DNA of 64,000 nucleotides from the NCBI GenBank assembly GCA_902801205.1, contig CADCHE010000001.1, positions 186,001 to 250,000 of the forward strand, written 5' to 3'. Source of the stretch: an uncultured Bacteroidia bacterium. GTDB lineage: Bacteria; Bacteroidota; Bacteroidia; Bacteroidales; UBA932. The position numbers and the translations under genes are program-made. The notes beneath the pieces were generated by a model. It had not been told where the DNA came from. It did not search any database and worked only from the letters and a program-made list of their open reading frames with translations. This document shows positions 24,493-34,200 of this stretch, in pieces (positions within the stretch are counted from its first letter, which is position 1; the number at the start of each line of letters is the position of its first letter).

Positions 24493-26556
24493 ATGAAGAT
24501 GATTTTCACGTGTTTCGCCGATGCGGATGGCGCGCTCCGGCCGGCCCTGGCCGGGAGTGGCCCCGTTTTCGCTGACTGGCAGCGTTTCCTTCCGCTGGAA
24601 CCGGCGGGGGACGGCACCTGCCGGTGGCGCCTGGAGGTCGATGTCCCCGGTCCGTTTGAATACAAGTTCGTGCTCCTGGATGAAAGCGGCGCCGTCCGCT
24701 CCTGGGAGGAAGGGTTCAACCAAGTCTGGCCGACGCCCGGCACCGATCCCGGTGCAGCCCGGACGTGGCATGTCACCCGGATCCCGCGTTTCCAGGGACA
24801 GGCTCCGCTCCGGATGGCCGGCGTGGCCGTCCCCGTCTTCTCGCTGCGCAGCCGCGCGGGGTTCGGCATCGGGGAATTCGCCGACCTGAAGCCGCTGTCG
24901 GACTGGGCGGCCCGTTCCGGCCTGCGTGTTGTCCAGGTCCTGCCCGTCAACGATACTTCGGCGACCTTCACCCGTGCAGATTCCTACCCGTACAGCGCCG
25001 TATCCGCCTTCGCGCTGCACCCCTTCTACATCCACCTGCAGGACCTGTTCCCATCCGGCGCACTTCCGCCGGAGGCCGAGGCGGTGCGTGCTTCCCTCGA
25101 AGCCCTTCCCGCGGTGGACTATGAACAGGTGGCCCGGGAGAAGATGCGGTTGCTTCGTGCGGCCTATGCGGTGGCGGGGGAGGAGACGCTTTCCCGGCCG
25201 GATTTCCAGCGCTTCCTGGCGCAGAATGCCTCTTGGCTGCGGCCCTATGCGGCTTTCTGCCTGCTGCGCGACCGTTTCGGGACGGCGGACTTCACCCGCT
25301 GGGAAGACTTCTCTACCTACGACGCGGAGCGGGTCTCCGCCCTGCTGGAGGAAGACGCCGCCGGCGCCGGCTTCCACTATTATGTCCAATACCATCTCGA
25401 CCGGCAATTGCGCGATGCGGTGCGGTACGCCCACCGGCAGGGCGTCCTGCTCAAAGGGGACCTTCCGATCGGCGTCGGCCGCTTCAGCGCCGATGCGTGG
25501 CAGTACCCGGCGCTTTTCCACCGGGCCTTCCAGGCCGGTGCACCGCCGGATTATTTTTCCGCGGACGGCCAGACGTGGGGTTTCCCGACCTACAACTGGG
25601 AGGCGATGGCCGCCGACGGCTATGCCTGGTGGCGGGCCCGCCTGAAACAGATGGAACGCTATTTCGACCTCTTCCGGATCGACCACATCCTCGGTTTCTT
25701 CCGCATCTGGGAAGCCGATGCGGGTGTCGCCTCCGCCCGGGCAGGCCATTTCTATCCGGCACTGCCTTATTCGGCGGAGGACCTTGCCCTTCGCGGCCTG
25801 GCGCCCGACGGGGGGCCGGAGGGACTTTTCGTCGAAGACCCCCGGCAGCGGGGCCGCTACCATCCGCGGATCGATGCACGTTCCCGTGCGGCGTACCGGG
25901 AGCTGCCGGACAGCGTCCGTGCATCCTTCGACGCCCTGTACGATGATTTCTTCTATCACCGCCACGACGCGTTCTGGCGCGAGGGCGCCCTGCGGAAACT
26001 GCCCGCCTTGCTCGGGAGTACGTCCATGCTTCCGTGCGGTGAAGACCTCGGCATGGTCCCGGACTGCGTGGGCGGCGTGATGCGGCAGGAGCATATCCTT
26101 TCGCTGGAAATCCAGCGGATGCCGAAAGCCTTCGGGCAGGCCTTCGGCGACCCGGGCTCATATCCATATGAGAGCGTCTGTGCCACCGGCTCCCATGACA
26201 CATCCACCCTGCGCGGCTGGTGGGAGGAAGAGGCGGACCGGTGCGCGCAGTATTGGCGCGAGGTGCTCGGACAGGACGGCCCGGCGCCTGCGCACCTGCC
26301 GCCGGAGGTCGCCCGCGAAATCGTCCGCAGGCACCTCGGCGCACCGTCCGCGCTGTGCATCCTGCCGATCCAGGATACTTGGGCGATGGACCGTGACCTG
26401 TGGCCCGGCGGTGACCCGGCGGCGGAACGGATCAACAACCCCGCCGACCCGCACCATTATTGGCGCTGGCGGATGCATGTGCCGTTGGAGGATCTCTCCG
26501 GCGACGGAAATTTCTGTGCGATGCTGCAGGCGCTGGTCCGCGCCGGCGGCCGTTGA
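24493..26556 (+). CDS. malQ: 4-alpha-glucanotransferase (CBM20 + GH77)
   Basis: This 687-residue amylomaltase has an N-terminal CBM20-like starch-binding domain (about residues 1-100; note FEYKFVLLDESGAVRSWEEG) and a GH77 barrel. Catalytic parts are visible: the nucleophile Asp in FDLFRIDHILGFF, the acid/base Glu in GEDLGMVPDCV, and the transition-state Asp in GSHDTSTLRGWW. It transfers maltooligosaccharide units and serves glycogen or starch metabolism in the cytoplasm, as no signal peptide is seen. Related Bacteroidota enzymes of the DPE2 type often have two CBM20 domains; this one has room for only one. No other glycogen genes are adjacent. Confidence 0.92.
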   Translation: MKMIFTCFADADGALRPALAGSGPVFADWQRFLPLEPAGDGTCRWRLEVDVPGPFEYKFVLLDESGAVRSWEEGFNQVWPTPGTDPGAARTWHVTRIPRFQGQAPLRMAGVAVPVFSLRSRAGFGIGEFADLKPLSDWAARSGLRVVQVLPVNDTSATFTRADSYPYSAVSAFALHPFYIHLQDLFPSGALPPEAEAVRASLEALPAVDYEQVAREKMRLLRAAYAVAGEETLSRPDFQRFLAQNASWLRPYAAFCLLRDRFGTADFTRWEDFSTYDAERVSALLEEDAAGAGFHYYVQYHLDRQLRDAVRYAHRQGVLLKGDLPIGVGRFSADAWQYPALFHRAFQAGAPPDYFSADGQTWGFPTYNWEAMAADGYAWWRARLKQMERYFDLFRIDHILGFFRIWEADAGVASARAGHFYPALPYSAEDLALRGLAPDGGPEGLFVEDPRQRGRYHPRIDARSRAAYRELPDSVRASFDALYDDFFYHRHDAFWREGALRKLPALLGSTSMLPCGEDLGMVPDCVGGVMRQEHILSLEIQRMPKAFGQAFGDPGSYPYESVCATGSHDTSTLRGWWEEEADRCAQYWREVLGQDGPAPAHLPPEVAREIVRRHLGAPSALCILPIQDTWAMDRDLWPGGDPAAERINNPADPHHYWRWRMHVPLEDLSGDGNFCAMLQALVRAGGR

Positions 26557-26559
26557 CGG

Positions 26560-27060
26560 TTATTGCTTCCCGAAAACCCGGAAAAGGAGTGCGGCGTTCT
26601 CCCAGGCGGCATCTTCCTGCAGGCGATAGTCGAACGTGCAGGGACACGACCCTTCCGCAGCGATCCGCTGCAGCAGGGTCTCCGCCGGACCGGGCGCGCG
26701 GAGCTGCCAGACCAGGCGGCATCCGCCTTCCGTGCCGATGCGGGCGAGGAACAACCCGTCCGGGTCGTACGGGTCGCCCGTGATCTCGCCGGACAACGCT
26801 TCCAGCCAGTTGAAAACCCATTCTGTTTCTTCGGAAACGGGCATCCCGTCGCAGGGCAGTCCTTCCTGTGTGACGGAGACGATGCATGTCCATCCGAAGC
26901 GTGCTTTGTCCGGATAAGCCTCCAGGCCGCGGTTCAGGACGACGAAGGCGTTCTTTCCTTCAAGGATGCCTTCGCGGATGGTCAGTCTGTTTTCGGGGAG
27001 GTGGATCCCCGGGTGCGGATCCGGTTCCTTGCCGGCCGCATGCTTTGATGAGGGCCTCAT
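26560..27060 (-). CDS. DUF695-like protein of unknown function
   Basis: This 166-residue soluble protein has no signal peptide or membrane segment. After a low-complexity start of about 20 residues it reads as alternating strands and helices (GKNAFVVLNRGLEAYPDKARFG, WTCIVSVTQEGLP, EETEWVFNWLEAL, RLVWQLRAPG) with a terminal ENAALLFRVF. The pattern resembles DUF695 domain proteins of Bacteroidota, but I am not certain. It is convergent with malQ, with only 3 nt between stops, and follows the exonuclease-like gene on the same strand. The start is uncertain; the ATG at 27060 is the most upstream one. Confidence 0.6.
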   Translation of the reverse strand: MRPSSKHAAGKEPDPHPGIHLPENRLTIREGILEGKNAFVVLNRGLEAYPDKARFGWTCIVSVTQEGLPCDGMPVSEETEWVFNWLEALSGEITGDPYDPDGLFLARIGTEGGCRLVWQLRAPGPAETLLQRIAAEGSCPCTFDYRLQEDAAWENAALLFRVFGKQ

Positions 27061-27092
27061 GGTTACGGTGAGGTTGGCAGGTCGTTGCGTGT

Positions 27093-28067
27093 TTACAGTT
27101 TGAGGTCCACCACGATGGGGCGGTGGTCGGAAGGATGCCAGAAGTTCGAGATTTTCTGCGGGTTGCGTACCGGACGGGTGTAGTCGTCGGTGATTACCTC
27201 GGCCCGGACGACTTTCTCCAGGACCGGTGGCGTGACATAGACATAGTCGATGCGTGACTTCCCGCCGGTGGTGGAATAGAAGTTCTGGGGAGCACGTTCA
27301 TGGATCACGTCTTTGTAGGGCGTCTGCTCGCGCATGAAGTCCTGCGTCAGGAAGGCGGTACTTTCCTCCGGGAGCTGGTAGACCCAGTTGTCTACGCGGG
27401 AGCGGGAGTTGAAGTCGCCCATCATCAGCCAGAGCTCTTTCTCCGCACCCGGTTGGGAGAGGATCGTGTGCCGGCAGACATATTCGATTTCGGTCCGGCG
27501 GTAGTGGTCGCCTCCATGGGCGGCGATGTTCGCTTGCTTTTCGGCCTCGCTTACGCCCATGCGGAAACTATGGGGCCAGGGATGGACGGTCACCAGGTTC
27601 AGCGTCTCGCCTTTGACACGGATCCGCGCCCAGCCGGCGCCATGGCTGACGACGCTGTCCGGCGCTTCGCCGACAATCTGTGCCATGCCCTCGATGGGAT
27701 ACTTCGAAGTGATGACTTGCGGGTAGTTATCCCTCCATCCGCCGATATAGGTGTACTTGTGGCCGTATCGGCGCGCCAGTTCGTCCCAGTGGCCGGGCAG
27801 GTAGCGATCTTCGCGCGGCATTTCCTGTGCCGTTCCCGTCAGGAAGATCGTGGAGGCTTCGCACCAGACGCAGATATCCGGTTTCTGCTGCTTCACCCAG
27901 TCCGTGAAGCGGGCATAGTTGTCGGTCTGCCCGTCCCACATGCCGTTCTGTATGTTCCAGTAGAGGATGCGGAGGTTCGGTTTCGGCGTTTTTTTCCGGT
28001 TCCCGGCAGAAATCCCGGCGGGAAGCAGGAGCAGGAGAATGGTTGTGAGGTAGAAAAGGCGTTTCAT
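27093..28067 (-). CDS. Secreted endonuclease/exonuclease/phosphatase family protein
   Basis: This 324-residue protein has a signal peptide (MKRLFYLTTILLLLLPAGISA) and an EEP domain of the DNase I/sphingomyelinase type. Family motifs are RILYWNIQNG, VWCEAS, LVTVHPWPH, MGDFNSRSRVDNW, RIDYVYVTP and the closing HPSDHRPIVVDL with the catalytic His. It should cut phosphodiester or phosphate esters in the periplasm or outside; the substrate is not known. A TATTTTTA near-match to the -7 element lies about 25 nt before the ATG. It runs towards the DUF695-like gene. Confidence 0.88.
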   Translation of the reverse strand: MKRLFYLTTILLLLLPAGISAGNRKKTPKPNLRILYWNIQNGMWDGQTDNYARFTDWVKQQKPDICVWCEASTIFLTGTAQEMPREDRYLPGHWDELARRYGHKYTYIGGWRDNYPQVITSKYPIEGMAQIVGEAPDSVVSHGAGWARIRVKGETLNLVTVHPWPHSFRMGVSEAEKQANIAAHGGDHYRRTEIEYVCRHTILSQPGAEKELWLMMGDFNSRSRVDNWVYQLPEESTAFLTQDFMREQTPYKDVIHERAPQNFYSTTGGKSRIDYVYVTPPVLEKVVRAEVITDDYTRPVRNPQKISNFWHPSDHRPIVVDLKL

Positions 28068-28141
28068 ATGCGGTTGAAATGTATTTCTGCTTAAAAATAG
28101 TCATTTTTTCACATAAAATTGGCGTTTACCAAAAAATTGTC

Positions 28142-28149
28142 TATTTTTG
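28142..28149 (+). promoter_or_regulatory. -7 element of tRNA-Val
   Basis: TATTTTTG ends 10 nt before the mature 5' end of the tRNA at 28160, a spacing also seen for tRNA-Leu. Confidence 0.65.
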
Positions 28150-28159
28150 CATCCGCAAT

Positions 28160-28234
28160 GAGGGTTTAGCTCAGTTGGTTTAGAGCGCTTGCTTGACAGG
28201 CAAGAGGTCAGCAGTTCAAGTCTGCTAATCCTCA
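28160..28234 (+). tRNA. tRNA-Val (anticodon GAC)
   Basis: A full cloverleaf of 75 nt is seen. The acceptor stem GAGGGTT pairs with AATCCTC (one G-T), followed by discriminator A; the D stem is GCTC/GAGC; the anticodon stem is CTTGC/GCAAG with loop TTGACAG, so the anticodon is GAC; the variable loop is AGGTC; the T arm is AGCAG/CTGCT with loop TTCAAGT. CCA is not encoded. Confidence 0.95.
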
Positions 28235-28239
28235 CGAAG

Positions 28240-28278
28240 AAGGCCTGATAATCCCCAACAGGGTTTGAGGGCCTTTTC
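28240..28278 (+). terminator. Hairpin with T-run after tRNA-Val
   Basis: AAGGCC (28240-28245) pairs with GGCCTT (28270-28275), with an inner CCC/GGG pairing, and TTTT lies at 28274-28277. It lies between the tRNA and the glycosyltransferase gene and probably ends the tRNA transcript. Confidence 0.6.
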
Positions 28279-28284
28279 CCATAT

Positions 28285-29283
28285 ATGTTAACGAATAGCC
28301 AAGCCATTGTAGATATGGAGCCTGGGAACGCCAGTCCGCTTGTGAGCGTCGTTGTTCCGGTGTACAATGTGTGCCGGTACATCTGTCATTTCGCCAGGAG
28401 TCTTTTCAGCCAGACCTATCCGGAGATTCAGTTCGTCTTCGTCAACGATGGGACGAAGGATGATTCCATGGAACGCCTTCGCAAGGTGCTGCAGGAAGAA
28501 TTCCCTTCGCTGGAGCCTCGCGTCACCGTGGTGGAGCAGCCCAACCGGGGTCTGCCTGCCGCCCGCCGTCGCGGATTGCAGGAGGTTCGCGGGGACTTCG
28601 TGCTGCAAGTCGACTCGGACGACTGGATGGAGCCTGACATGGTCGCCGTACTGGTGGAGGAAGCCCTTCGCACAGGCTCCGACTTGGTCTACTGCGATTA
28701 TTACAAGGAGAAGAAGTCGAAGACGGAGACCTGCACCGAGGCCGTCTATCCGGAGGAACACCGTGACGACATGTTCCTGGATCTGATCCATGGGAGGAAC
28801 TTCCACGGTTATTTCTGGAACAAGCTGGTCCGCACGTCCTTGTATGACAATTACCTGGTCTTCCCCATGTATGGCATGCGCGAGGACCTGACCGTCACGC
28901 TCCAGCTCCTGTTCTATGCGGGAGACCGGATCTCCCATGTGGCACGGCCGCTGTACCATTACCGGCGGACCAATGCGGACGCCGTCTCAAGGATGAAACT
29001 CATCCGCCGCCGGCGGGAGAGCGGGCGCAACATGATGCTGCTCTTCGACGGTTGGCGCGGCCGGGAAGGCCGTACGCCGCTCACCGGGTACGAAGACGCC
29101 TTCCTGATGCAGGCTGCCTACTATGGGGTGGCTTCAAGGGATTACTCCGTCTTCAAGCAGTATCCTTATCTGCTGGAATACGTGCTGGCTCGTCCCACCT
29201 TCAAGCCGACCGGGCTGCGCCGCGGCCGGCAGACGGTGCTGAATTTCTCCCTTTGGCTGTACCGCCGTTTCCACCGTACATGA
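28285..29283 (+). CDS. Family 2 glycosyltransferase
   Basis: This 332-residue protein has a GT-A domain of the GT2 family: VSVVVPVYNVCRYICHF at the start, VFVNDGTKDDS, EQPNRGLPAARRRGLQ and the metal-binding DSDDWMEPDMV (the DxD equivalent). It likely adds a sugar to a surface glycan, using a nucleotide sugar in the cytoplasm. The ATG at 28285 or one at 28315 may be the true start; GT2 homology begins after both. The stop overlaps the start of a GT4 gene (ATGA), so the two glycosyltransferases are coupled. They stand alone between two tRNA genes rather than in a large capsule locus. Confidence 0.9.
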   Translation: MLTNSQAIVDMEPGNASPLVSVVVPVYNVCRYICHFARSLFSQTYPEIQFVFVNDGTKDDSMERLRKVLQEEFPSLEPRVTVVEQPNRGLPAARRRGLQEVRGDFVLQVDSDDWMEPDMVAVLVEEALRTGSDLVYCDYYKEKKSKTETCTEAVYPEEHRDDMFLDLIHGRNFHGYFWNKLVRTSLYDNYLVFPMYGMREDLTVTLQLLFYAGDRISHVARPLYHYRRTNADAVSRMKLIRRRRESGRNMMLLFDGWRGREGRTPLTGYEDAFLMQAAYYGVASRDYSVFKQYPYLLEYVLARPTFKPTGLRRGRQTVLNFSLWLYRRFHRT

Positions 29284-30407
29284 GAGTCGTCTACCTCATC
29301 CATTCGCTGCACCGTTCCGGCGGGATCGAGCGTGTGCTCAGCCTCAAGGCCGGGGCGCTTGCCGCACGGGATGGGTTCGAGGTCTGGATCGTGACGTTCC
29401 GTCAGCGGGGCCGTTCCCCGTTCTTTCCGCTGGATCCGCGGGTGAAGACGCTCGACCTGGGCGTCAATGACAAGTCGCCCCTGGGCGGACGGCGGCTGCG
29501 CAGCCGCCTGGATGCTGCGTTGGAGCGCATCCGGCCCGATGTGACCGTTTCCCTGTGCGGACGCGACCTCTACCAGCTCTCCCGCCTGCAGCATGCAGGG
29601 AGGCGGATGGCGGAGTTCCATTTCTCGCATTCGAAGTTCCATTCGGAGTACGGCGGTACTGCCCTGGGCCGGCTGTATGCGGGTTTCCGGCTTCGCCGGT
29701 TCACCCGTGCAGCTTCCCTGTTGGACTGTTTCGTCGTCCTGACCCGCGCCGACCGCGACTACTGGCAGGAGCGGCTCCGCGGGGTGGATGTCCGCCAGAT
29801 CTATAATCCGCTGACGTTCCAGCCGGAACAGGCGGCTGCCCTGGAGGCGCACCGCTGCATCGCCGTCGGCCGTCTCGAGTACCAGAAGAATTTCTCCGCC
29901 CTGGTGCGTGCCTGGTCGGCCGTCCATGCGCAGGCGCCGGACTGGACCCTGGACATTTTCGGAGAAGGGTCATACCGGAAGGCGCTGGAGCGCCAGATCG
30001 CCGCGGCCGGGCTGGCAGGCACCGTACATCTGCGCGGCCACTCCCGCCGGATCCCGGAGGAACTGCTGTCCGCCTCCTGCGTGGTGATGAGCTCTTGGTT
30101 CGAAGGCTTCCCGATGATTCTGCTGGAGGCGGCCTCCTGCGGTGTCCCGATGGTCAGTTTCGACTGTCCGCACGGCCCGGCGGAACTGATCCGGGATGGA
30201 GAAAACGGGTATCTGGTACGTCTGGGCGATACGCAGGCCCTCTCGCAGGCCATTCTGCGCGTCATCGGGGACGGTGGCCAGGCGGCGCTTCAGCATCGCC
30301 GCCGCCTCGGCGCGGAAGCGCGCCGGACTTCGGAGGCGTTCACCCTTGGGCGGACGATGGACCGCTGGGAGGCGCTGCTGCATGCCGTGGCGGGCCGCCG
30401 GGCATAG
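29280..30407 (+). CDS. Family 4 glycosyltransferase (GT-B)
   Basis: This 375-residue retaining glycosyltransferase has the GT-B layout. The N-terminal lobe opens with MRVVYLIHSLHRSGGIERVL; the C-terminal lobe contains AVGRLEYQKNF, LDIFGEGSYRKALERQI, VHLRGHSRRIPEEL and the EX7E motif region SSWFEGFPMILLEAASCG. It follows the GT2 gene with an ATGA overlap, and the ATG at 29280 is fixed by that overlap and by the GT4 N-terminus. A role in a small exopolysaccharide or lipid-linked glycan is likely; the acceptor is unknown. Confidence 0.9.
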   Translation: MRVVYLIHSLHRSGGIERVLSLKAGALAARDGFEVWIVTFRQRGRSPFFPLDPRVKTLDLGVNDKSPLGGRRLRSRLDAALERIRPDVTVSLCGRDLYQLSRLQHAGRRMAEFHFSHSKFHSEYGGTALGRLYAGFRLRRFTRAASLLDCFVVLTRADRDYWQERLRGVDVRQIYNPLTFQPEQAAALEAHRCIAVGRLEYQKNFSALVRAWSAVHAQAPDWTLDIFGEGSYRKALERQIAAAGLAGTVHLRGHSRRIPEELLSASCVVMSSWFEGFPMILLEAASCGVPMVSFDCPHGPAELIRDGENGYLVRLGDTQALSQAILRVIGDGGQAALQHRRRLGAEARRTSEAFTLGRTMDRWEALLHAVAGRRA

Positions 30408-30438
30408 GTCCCGTATACGTGTTTTTCCTGAAAAGTGT

Positions 30439-30446
30439 TATCTTTG
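30439..30446 (+). promoter_or_regulatory. -7 element of tRNA-Leu
   Basis: TATCTTTG ends 11 nt before the mature tRNA start at 30458. Confidence 0.65.
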
Positions 30447-30457
30447 TACCGCTGCCT

Positions 30458-30538
30458 GCGGGTGTGTTGTAATGGTAGCCAAGCCAGACTTAGGATCTGG
30501 TGCCGCAAGGCGTAAGGGTTCGAGTCCCTTCACCCGCA
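30458..30538 (+). tRNA. tRNA-Leu (anticodon TAG)
   Basis: GCGGGTG pairs with CACCCGC as the acceptor stem, with discriminator A at 30538. The anticodon arm CCAGA/TCTGG carries loop CTTAGGA, giving anticodon TAG, and the long class II variable arm TGCCGCAAGGCG is present as expected for leucine. The T arm has loop TTCGAGT. CCA is not encoded. Confidence 0.95.
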
Positions 30539-30539
30539 C

Positions 30540-31235
30540 TTATCTCAGATCGTACCCTGCGGTCTCAATCCGGGGCGGCCGGAAAAGCCGGACCATCTTT
30601 TCCAGGGCCGTGACGACGTCCTTCCGGTACAAGCGCTGTCCTTTTGTACAGGTTACGTAAGCATCATCTTCCGTTTGGACCAAGCGGATTCCATCTGCGA
30701 TCTCTTCTTCCATGACGGTGGCAGTCCGGAGGCGTTCGCCCTTATCGTCGCTGGAGCATGTCGCAGCGATCTTGATATATTTGGTTACTTTTTTTCTCTC
30801 GCGAACCATCTCCACATTTTCCTTGTAGGCAATCAGCAGCGCGTTGTCTCTCCATCTGATGAGAAAGGTGTCAACCCATTTCCTGTCAATGACTTCCGCA
30901 TCGGGAAGGTAATTCCTGAGAAAAGAGAGGATCCTTCCGGCCAGGATACGGGGCAGGACGAAAGAGTGGTAAAAAGTGAGGGACCAGATGCAAAAATAGA
31001 TGATAGAACTGAACACAAGGTAGCCCAAAAGGAAGTCGTGAAGGCGTTCGGGCAGCATCTTTGAGAAATACGCATACGCCATCGAAAGAAGAAAGAAATA
31101 AACAAGGACAAAGGTCGTTTTCAGCGAACTGTACAGGAATGCTTTTCCAACGGAATGAAACCGGACAATTTGCTTTCCGGATGTGAAGTATTCCCGGAAG
31201 CGAAGGGAGTCGCCGTCGATGATTCGTTGTTCCAT
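30540..31235 (-). CDS. Two-helix membrane protein of unknown function
   Basis: This 231-residue protein has two clear membrane segments at about residues 34-52 (TTFVLVYFFLLSMAYAYF) and 63-88 (FLLGYLVFSSIIYFCIWSLTF), then a mostly charged soluble domain of about 130 residues containing a strand-rich part (NALLIAYKENVEMVRERKKVTKYIKI). I recognise no family. The overall shape, two helices followed by a PH-like strand region, recalls YcxB-type proteins, but that is only a guess. The ATG at 31235 is 39 nt after the AsmA-like stop on the same strand, so it may be the last gene of that unit. Its stop nearly touches tRNA-Leu, which is on the other strand. Confidence 0.7.
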   Translation of the reverse strand: MEQRIIDGDSLRFREYFTSGKQIVRFHSVGKAFLYSSLKTTFVLVYFFLLSMAYAYFSKMLPERLHDFLLGYLVFSSIIYFCIWSLTFYHSFVLPRILAGRILSFLRNYLPDAEVIDRKWVDTFLIRWRDNALLIAYKENVEMVRERKKVTKYIKIAATCSSDDKGERLRTATVMEEEIADGIRLVQTEDDAYVTCTKGQRLYRKDVVTALEKMVRLFRPPRIETAGYDLR

Positions 31236-31273
31236 TTTCTCGAAATCGTTGTTTGCCAGGCCGGGGAGGCCGG

Positions 31274-34200
31274 TCACCCGGCGGGGGCTTCTTCCGGCGT
31301 ACTGGCGGGAGCGACGCCTTCCGTCGTGACTTTCTCCATGGTTTCCAGGGCCTTGCGTTCGTCCTCCGAGAGTTCTTCCGTCTCGGTGCCGCCCTGGTAG
31401 TCGAGTTCCGTCTTGCGGCTTTCGATCGCTTCCTGCGAGGCTTCGGTGCGGCGCAGGGCCTGGTCGGCGCCCTGCTCGAAGATCTCGTGGATGGCATTGA
31501 ACAGCGTGAACCGCAGTTCGTCCACCTCGTCGTCGAAGGAGGGAAGTTTCCGGCTCTTGTACCGGGCCTTCCCGAGTTTCCACTTCCAGTCGTCGAAATT
31601 CCCGTTCAGGTTGACGCCGAAACGGAAGAGCATCGGCGACCGGATGGAGGAAATGTGGTACCGGAATTCCTGGGTGAAGTCCTGGATGCCGCTGGCGGCC
31701 ACGGTGTAGCGGTCGATGTCGAGCAGGAAGGGGAAGATCTCGATCTTGTCGTCGCGGATGATGCCCCGCACGGACATGTCGGCGATCTCGTTGCTTGTCT
31801 GGTTGCTGAATTTCAGCATCTTCCGGAGCTTGTCAAGATCTTCGCCGCCATTCAGGACCAGGTCCTTCCCGTCGATCTTGATGATGCCGTTCAGGGTCGG
31901 CATCCGCAAAGACATATCCTGTTCCAGGGACGTCGTCGCCGCCATCTCGCAGTCGAGCAGGCCCTGGAAGGACTTGAGCATCGGGAGGATGCTGTCCACG
32001 GCGGGGAAGAGACGGATTACCTTTTCCGCGGTGATGTTCGACAGTGTCAGGTCGAATCCTGCCTTGAGGTCATCGCGCGTCTTGGTGGAGTAGAATCCTT
32101 CAAGGAAAGCTTCCCCCATGTTGGTCATCGCCATGGTGTTGGTCACCTGGAGGCAGCGTCCTTTCGTGACGATGTCCGAGGAAAGCCAGGATGTCTCAAG
32201 CTCTCCGTACTGGAGCGTGTTGGCCTGGACGGACACCTTGGCGTCCAGGTTGGCGGGGATGATGAGGGCGGTGATCTCCGCAACCGCGGCTTCCCCGTCG
32301 GCGTTGCGCAGGACGTCCTTCATGTATTCCTTGTCGGCGATGCTGTCCAGGGCGGCGGGCACGCCCTCGGGGACGAAGGCGCTTCCCGCGGCAGCGGCGC
32401 CCAGCAGCTGGTCCACGTCGATCCGGTCGGACCGCAACGCGGCGTCCAGCGTCAGTTTCCCGCGCCCGGTCAGCGCGCGCTTCAGGCCGGAGAGCGAACC
32501 GGTGACGGCCAGGTCGGAACGCCCGCTCCGGACCTTCCCGCCGGTGATGTCCACCCGGTCGTTCGTGAATTTCGCCTTCAGGGCGGAGAGGGTGTTCTCC
32601 AACGGAAAATACGGCGTGATCACCGTCCCGGAGGCAGCCTCGAGGCTGCCGGAGAAGGCCCATTCCTTATAGTATTTCTCCATCGAACCGCCCAGGCGGA
32701 TGTCGATGTCTTTCTTCCACAGTTCCCGGTCGGACAGGTAGTCCGGCAGGTTCTGGCGCCGGCGGGCAAGCCGGGTCGAATCACCCGCGGTCGGGACGTG
32801 CTTCACATCGACCGTCTGCGACTTGGCGGCGGTGGCGGAGAGCGACGCTTTCTGGACAGAGAAGCGGTTCACGCCCTGGCGCACGGCAATCTCCTGGTTC
32901 GCGCTGGTCAAGGTGACGCGCGTGGATTCCGTTCCCTTCCCGTTGTCCTTGCCCAGGAGCGCCTTCCCGATGCGGAACTGGTTGCGGGAATCCTTGACGC
33001 GTACCTGGCAGGAGTCGGTGTCCATCATGCTGATGGAGGAGATGTCCAGCTGCCCGGCGACGGGACGTCCGGCAACGGAAGCGTCGCCGTAGGCGAGCAG
33101 GTGCAGGCCTGCCCCGTGGATGAAAGTCGACAGGCCGTAAGTTGCCCGGAGGCTGTCGACGTCTGCGCTGAATCCGCCGTTCTTCCCGCTGCGCGGCCCC
33201 AGCTGCAGAGTCGTCCGGCCGAGGAAGGCGCTGATCGTGTCGCGGGCGTCCACGATGCGGATGCCGTTGCTCGTCAGCGTGCCGCTGAGTTCATCGCCCT
33301 GGAGGTCGAGCGACTGGAGTTTCGACATGCGCACCTGCCCGTCCAGTTTCCCGTCCAGGTTGCCCGACGCGCTGATCCGCAGGCTGTCCGGCAGGAATTT
33401 CACCAGGGAATCGAGCTGCATGTGGAGGCTGCAGTCCGCCTGCAGGAGCGGATCTTCCTCCAGCAGGTCGCGTGCGGCGCCCGTCAGGGAGAAGTCCATG
33501 CCGGCGAAACGCAACTTGGCACCGGGGATGCGGGCGTCCAGCCGGTTCTCCCGGAGCATGGCGGAAGCGTCCAGGGCGATCGTCCCGCGTCCGGGAACGC
33601 CTTTGTACTGCAGGTCGGACTGCGGGATCCGGACCTGCGCGTCGACGTCCGGCCAAAGGCTCTTTGCCGGGTCGAGAACACCGTCGACATGCAAGTCGGC
33701 CGAGAGTTTCGCGGTGGTTTCCAGTTTTTTCAAGGTGGGGAAGTTCTCCGAAAAAGTATCTGCCAGTTCCTGCAGCCCGCTTTCGGCGAGCGCCGCGTCG
33801 GCTTGGACGGCGAATCCTTCCCGCAGGGCGGCGATCCGTCCCTTTCCTTCGATCTCGAGGGTGGAGAGCCGGAGGACCAGTTGATTGAACGTGAGGGCGT
33901 TGCTGTCCAGTTGCGGCGTGATCTCGGCATGCAGGCCGACCGGCAGGGTCATTTCCCCGAAGGCCGGCATCGAGGCGGTGAGGGCGGAAGCGATGTCGAG
34001 CGTGACAGGCTCGTCGCTCTGCACGCCTTCCGTCCCCAGGTGTCCCTTCAGTTGCGCATGCTCGAAGGCGACGGCGGCGCAAACCGTGTCCTGCAGGCTG
34101 GTGTAGACGAGGTACGGCGTGTCGGTCAGGCTGATCTTCCCGACGGAAAGGGGTGGCAGGACCAGCTGCGCGGTGTCCGCCTCGGAACTGCTCACCTTGA

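Noticed and set aside
28240..28280. Possible attachment-site repeat next to tRNA-Val
   Set aside because: The sequence pairs as a hairpin with a T-run and no integrase or second copy is visible, so a terminator is the simpler reading.
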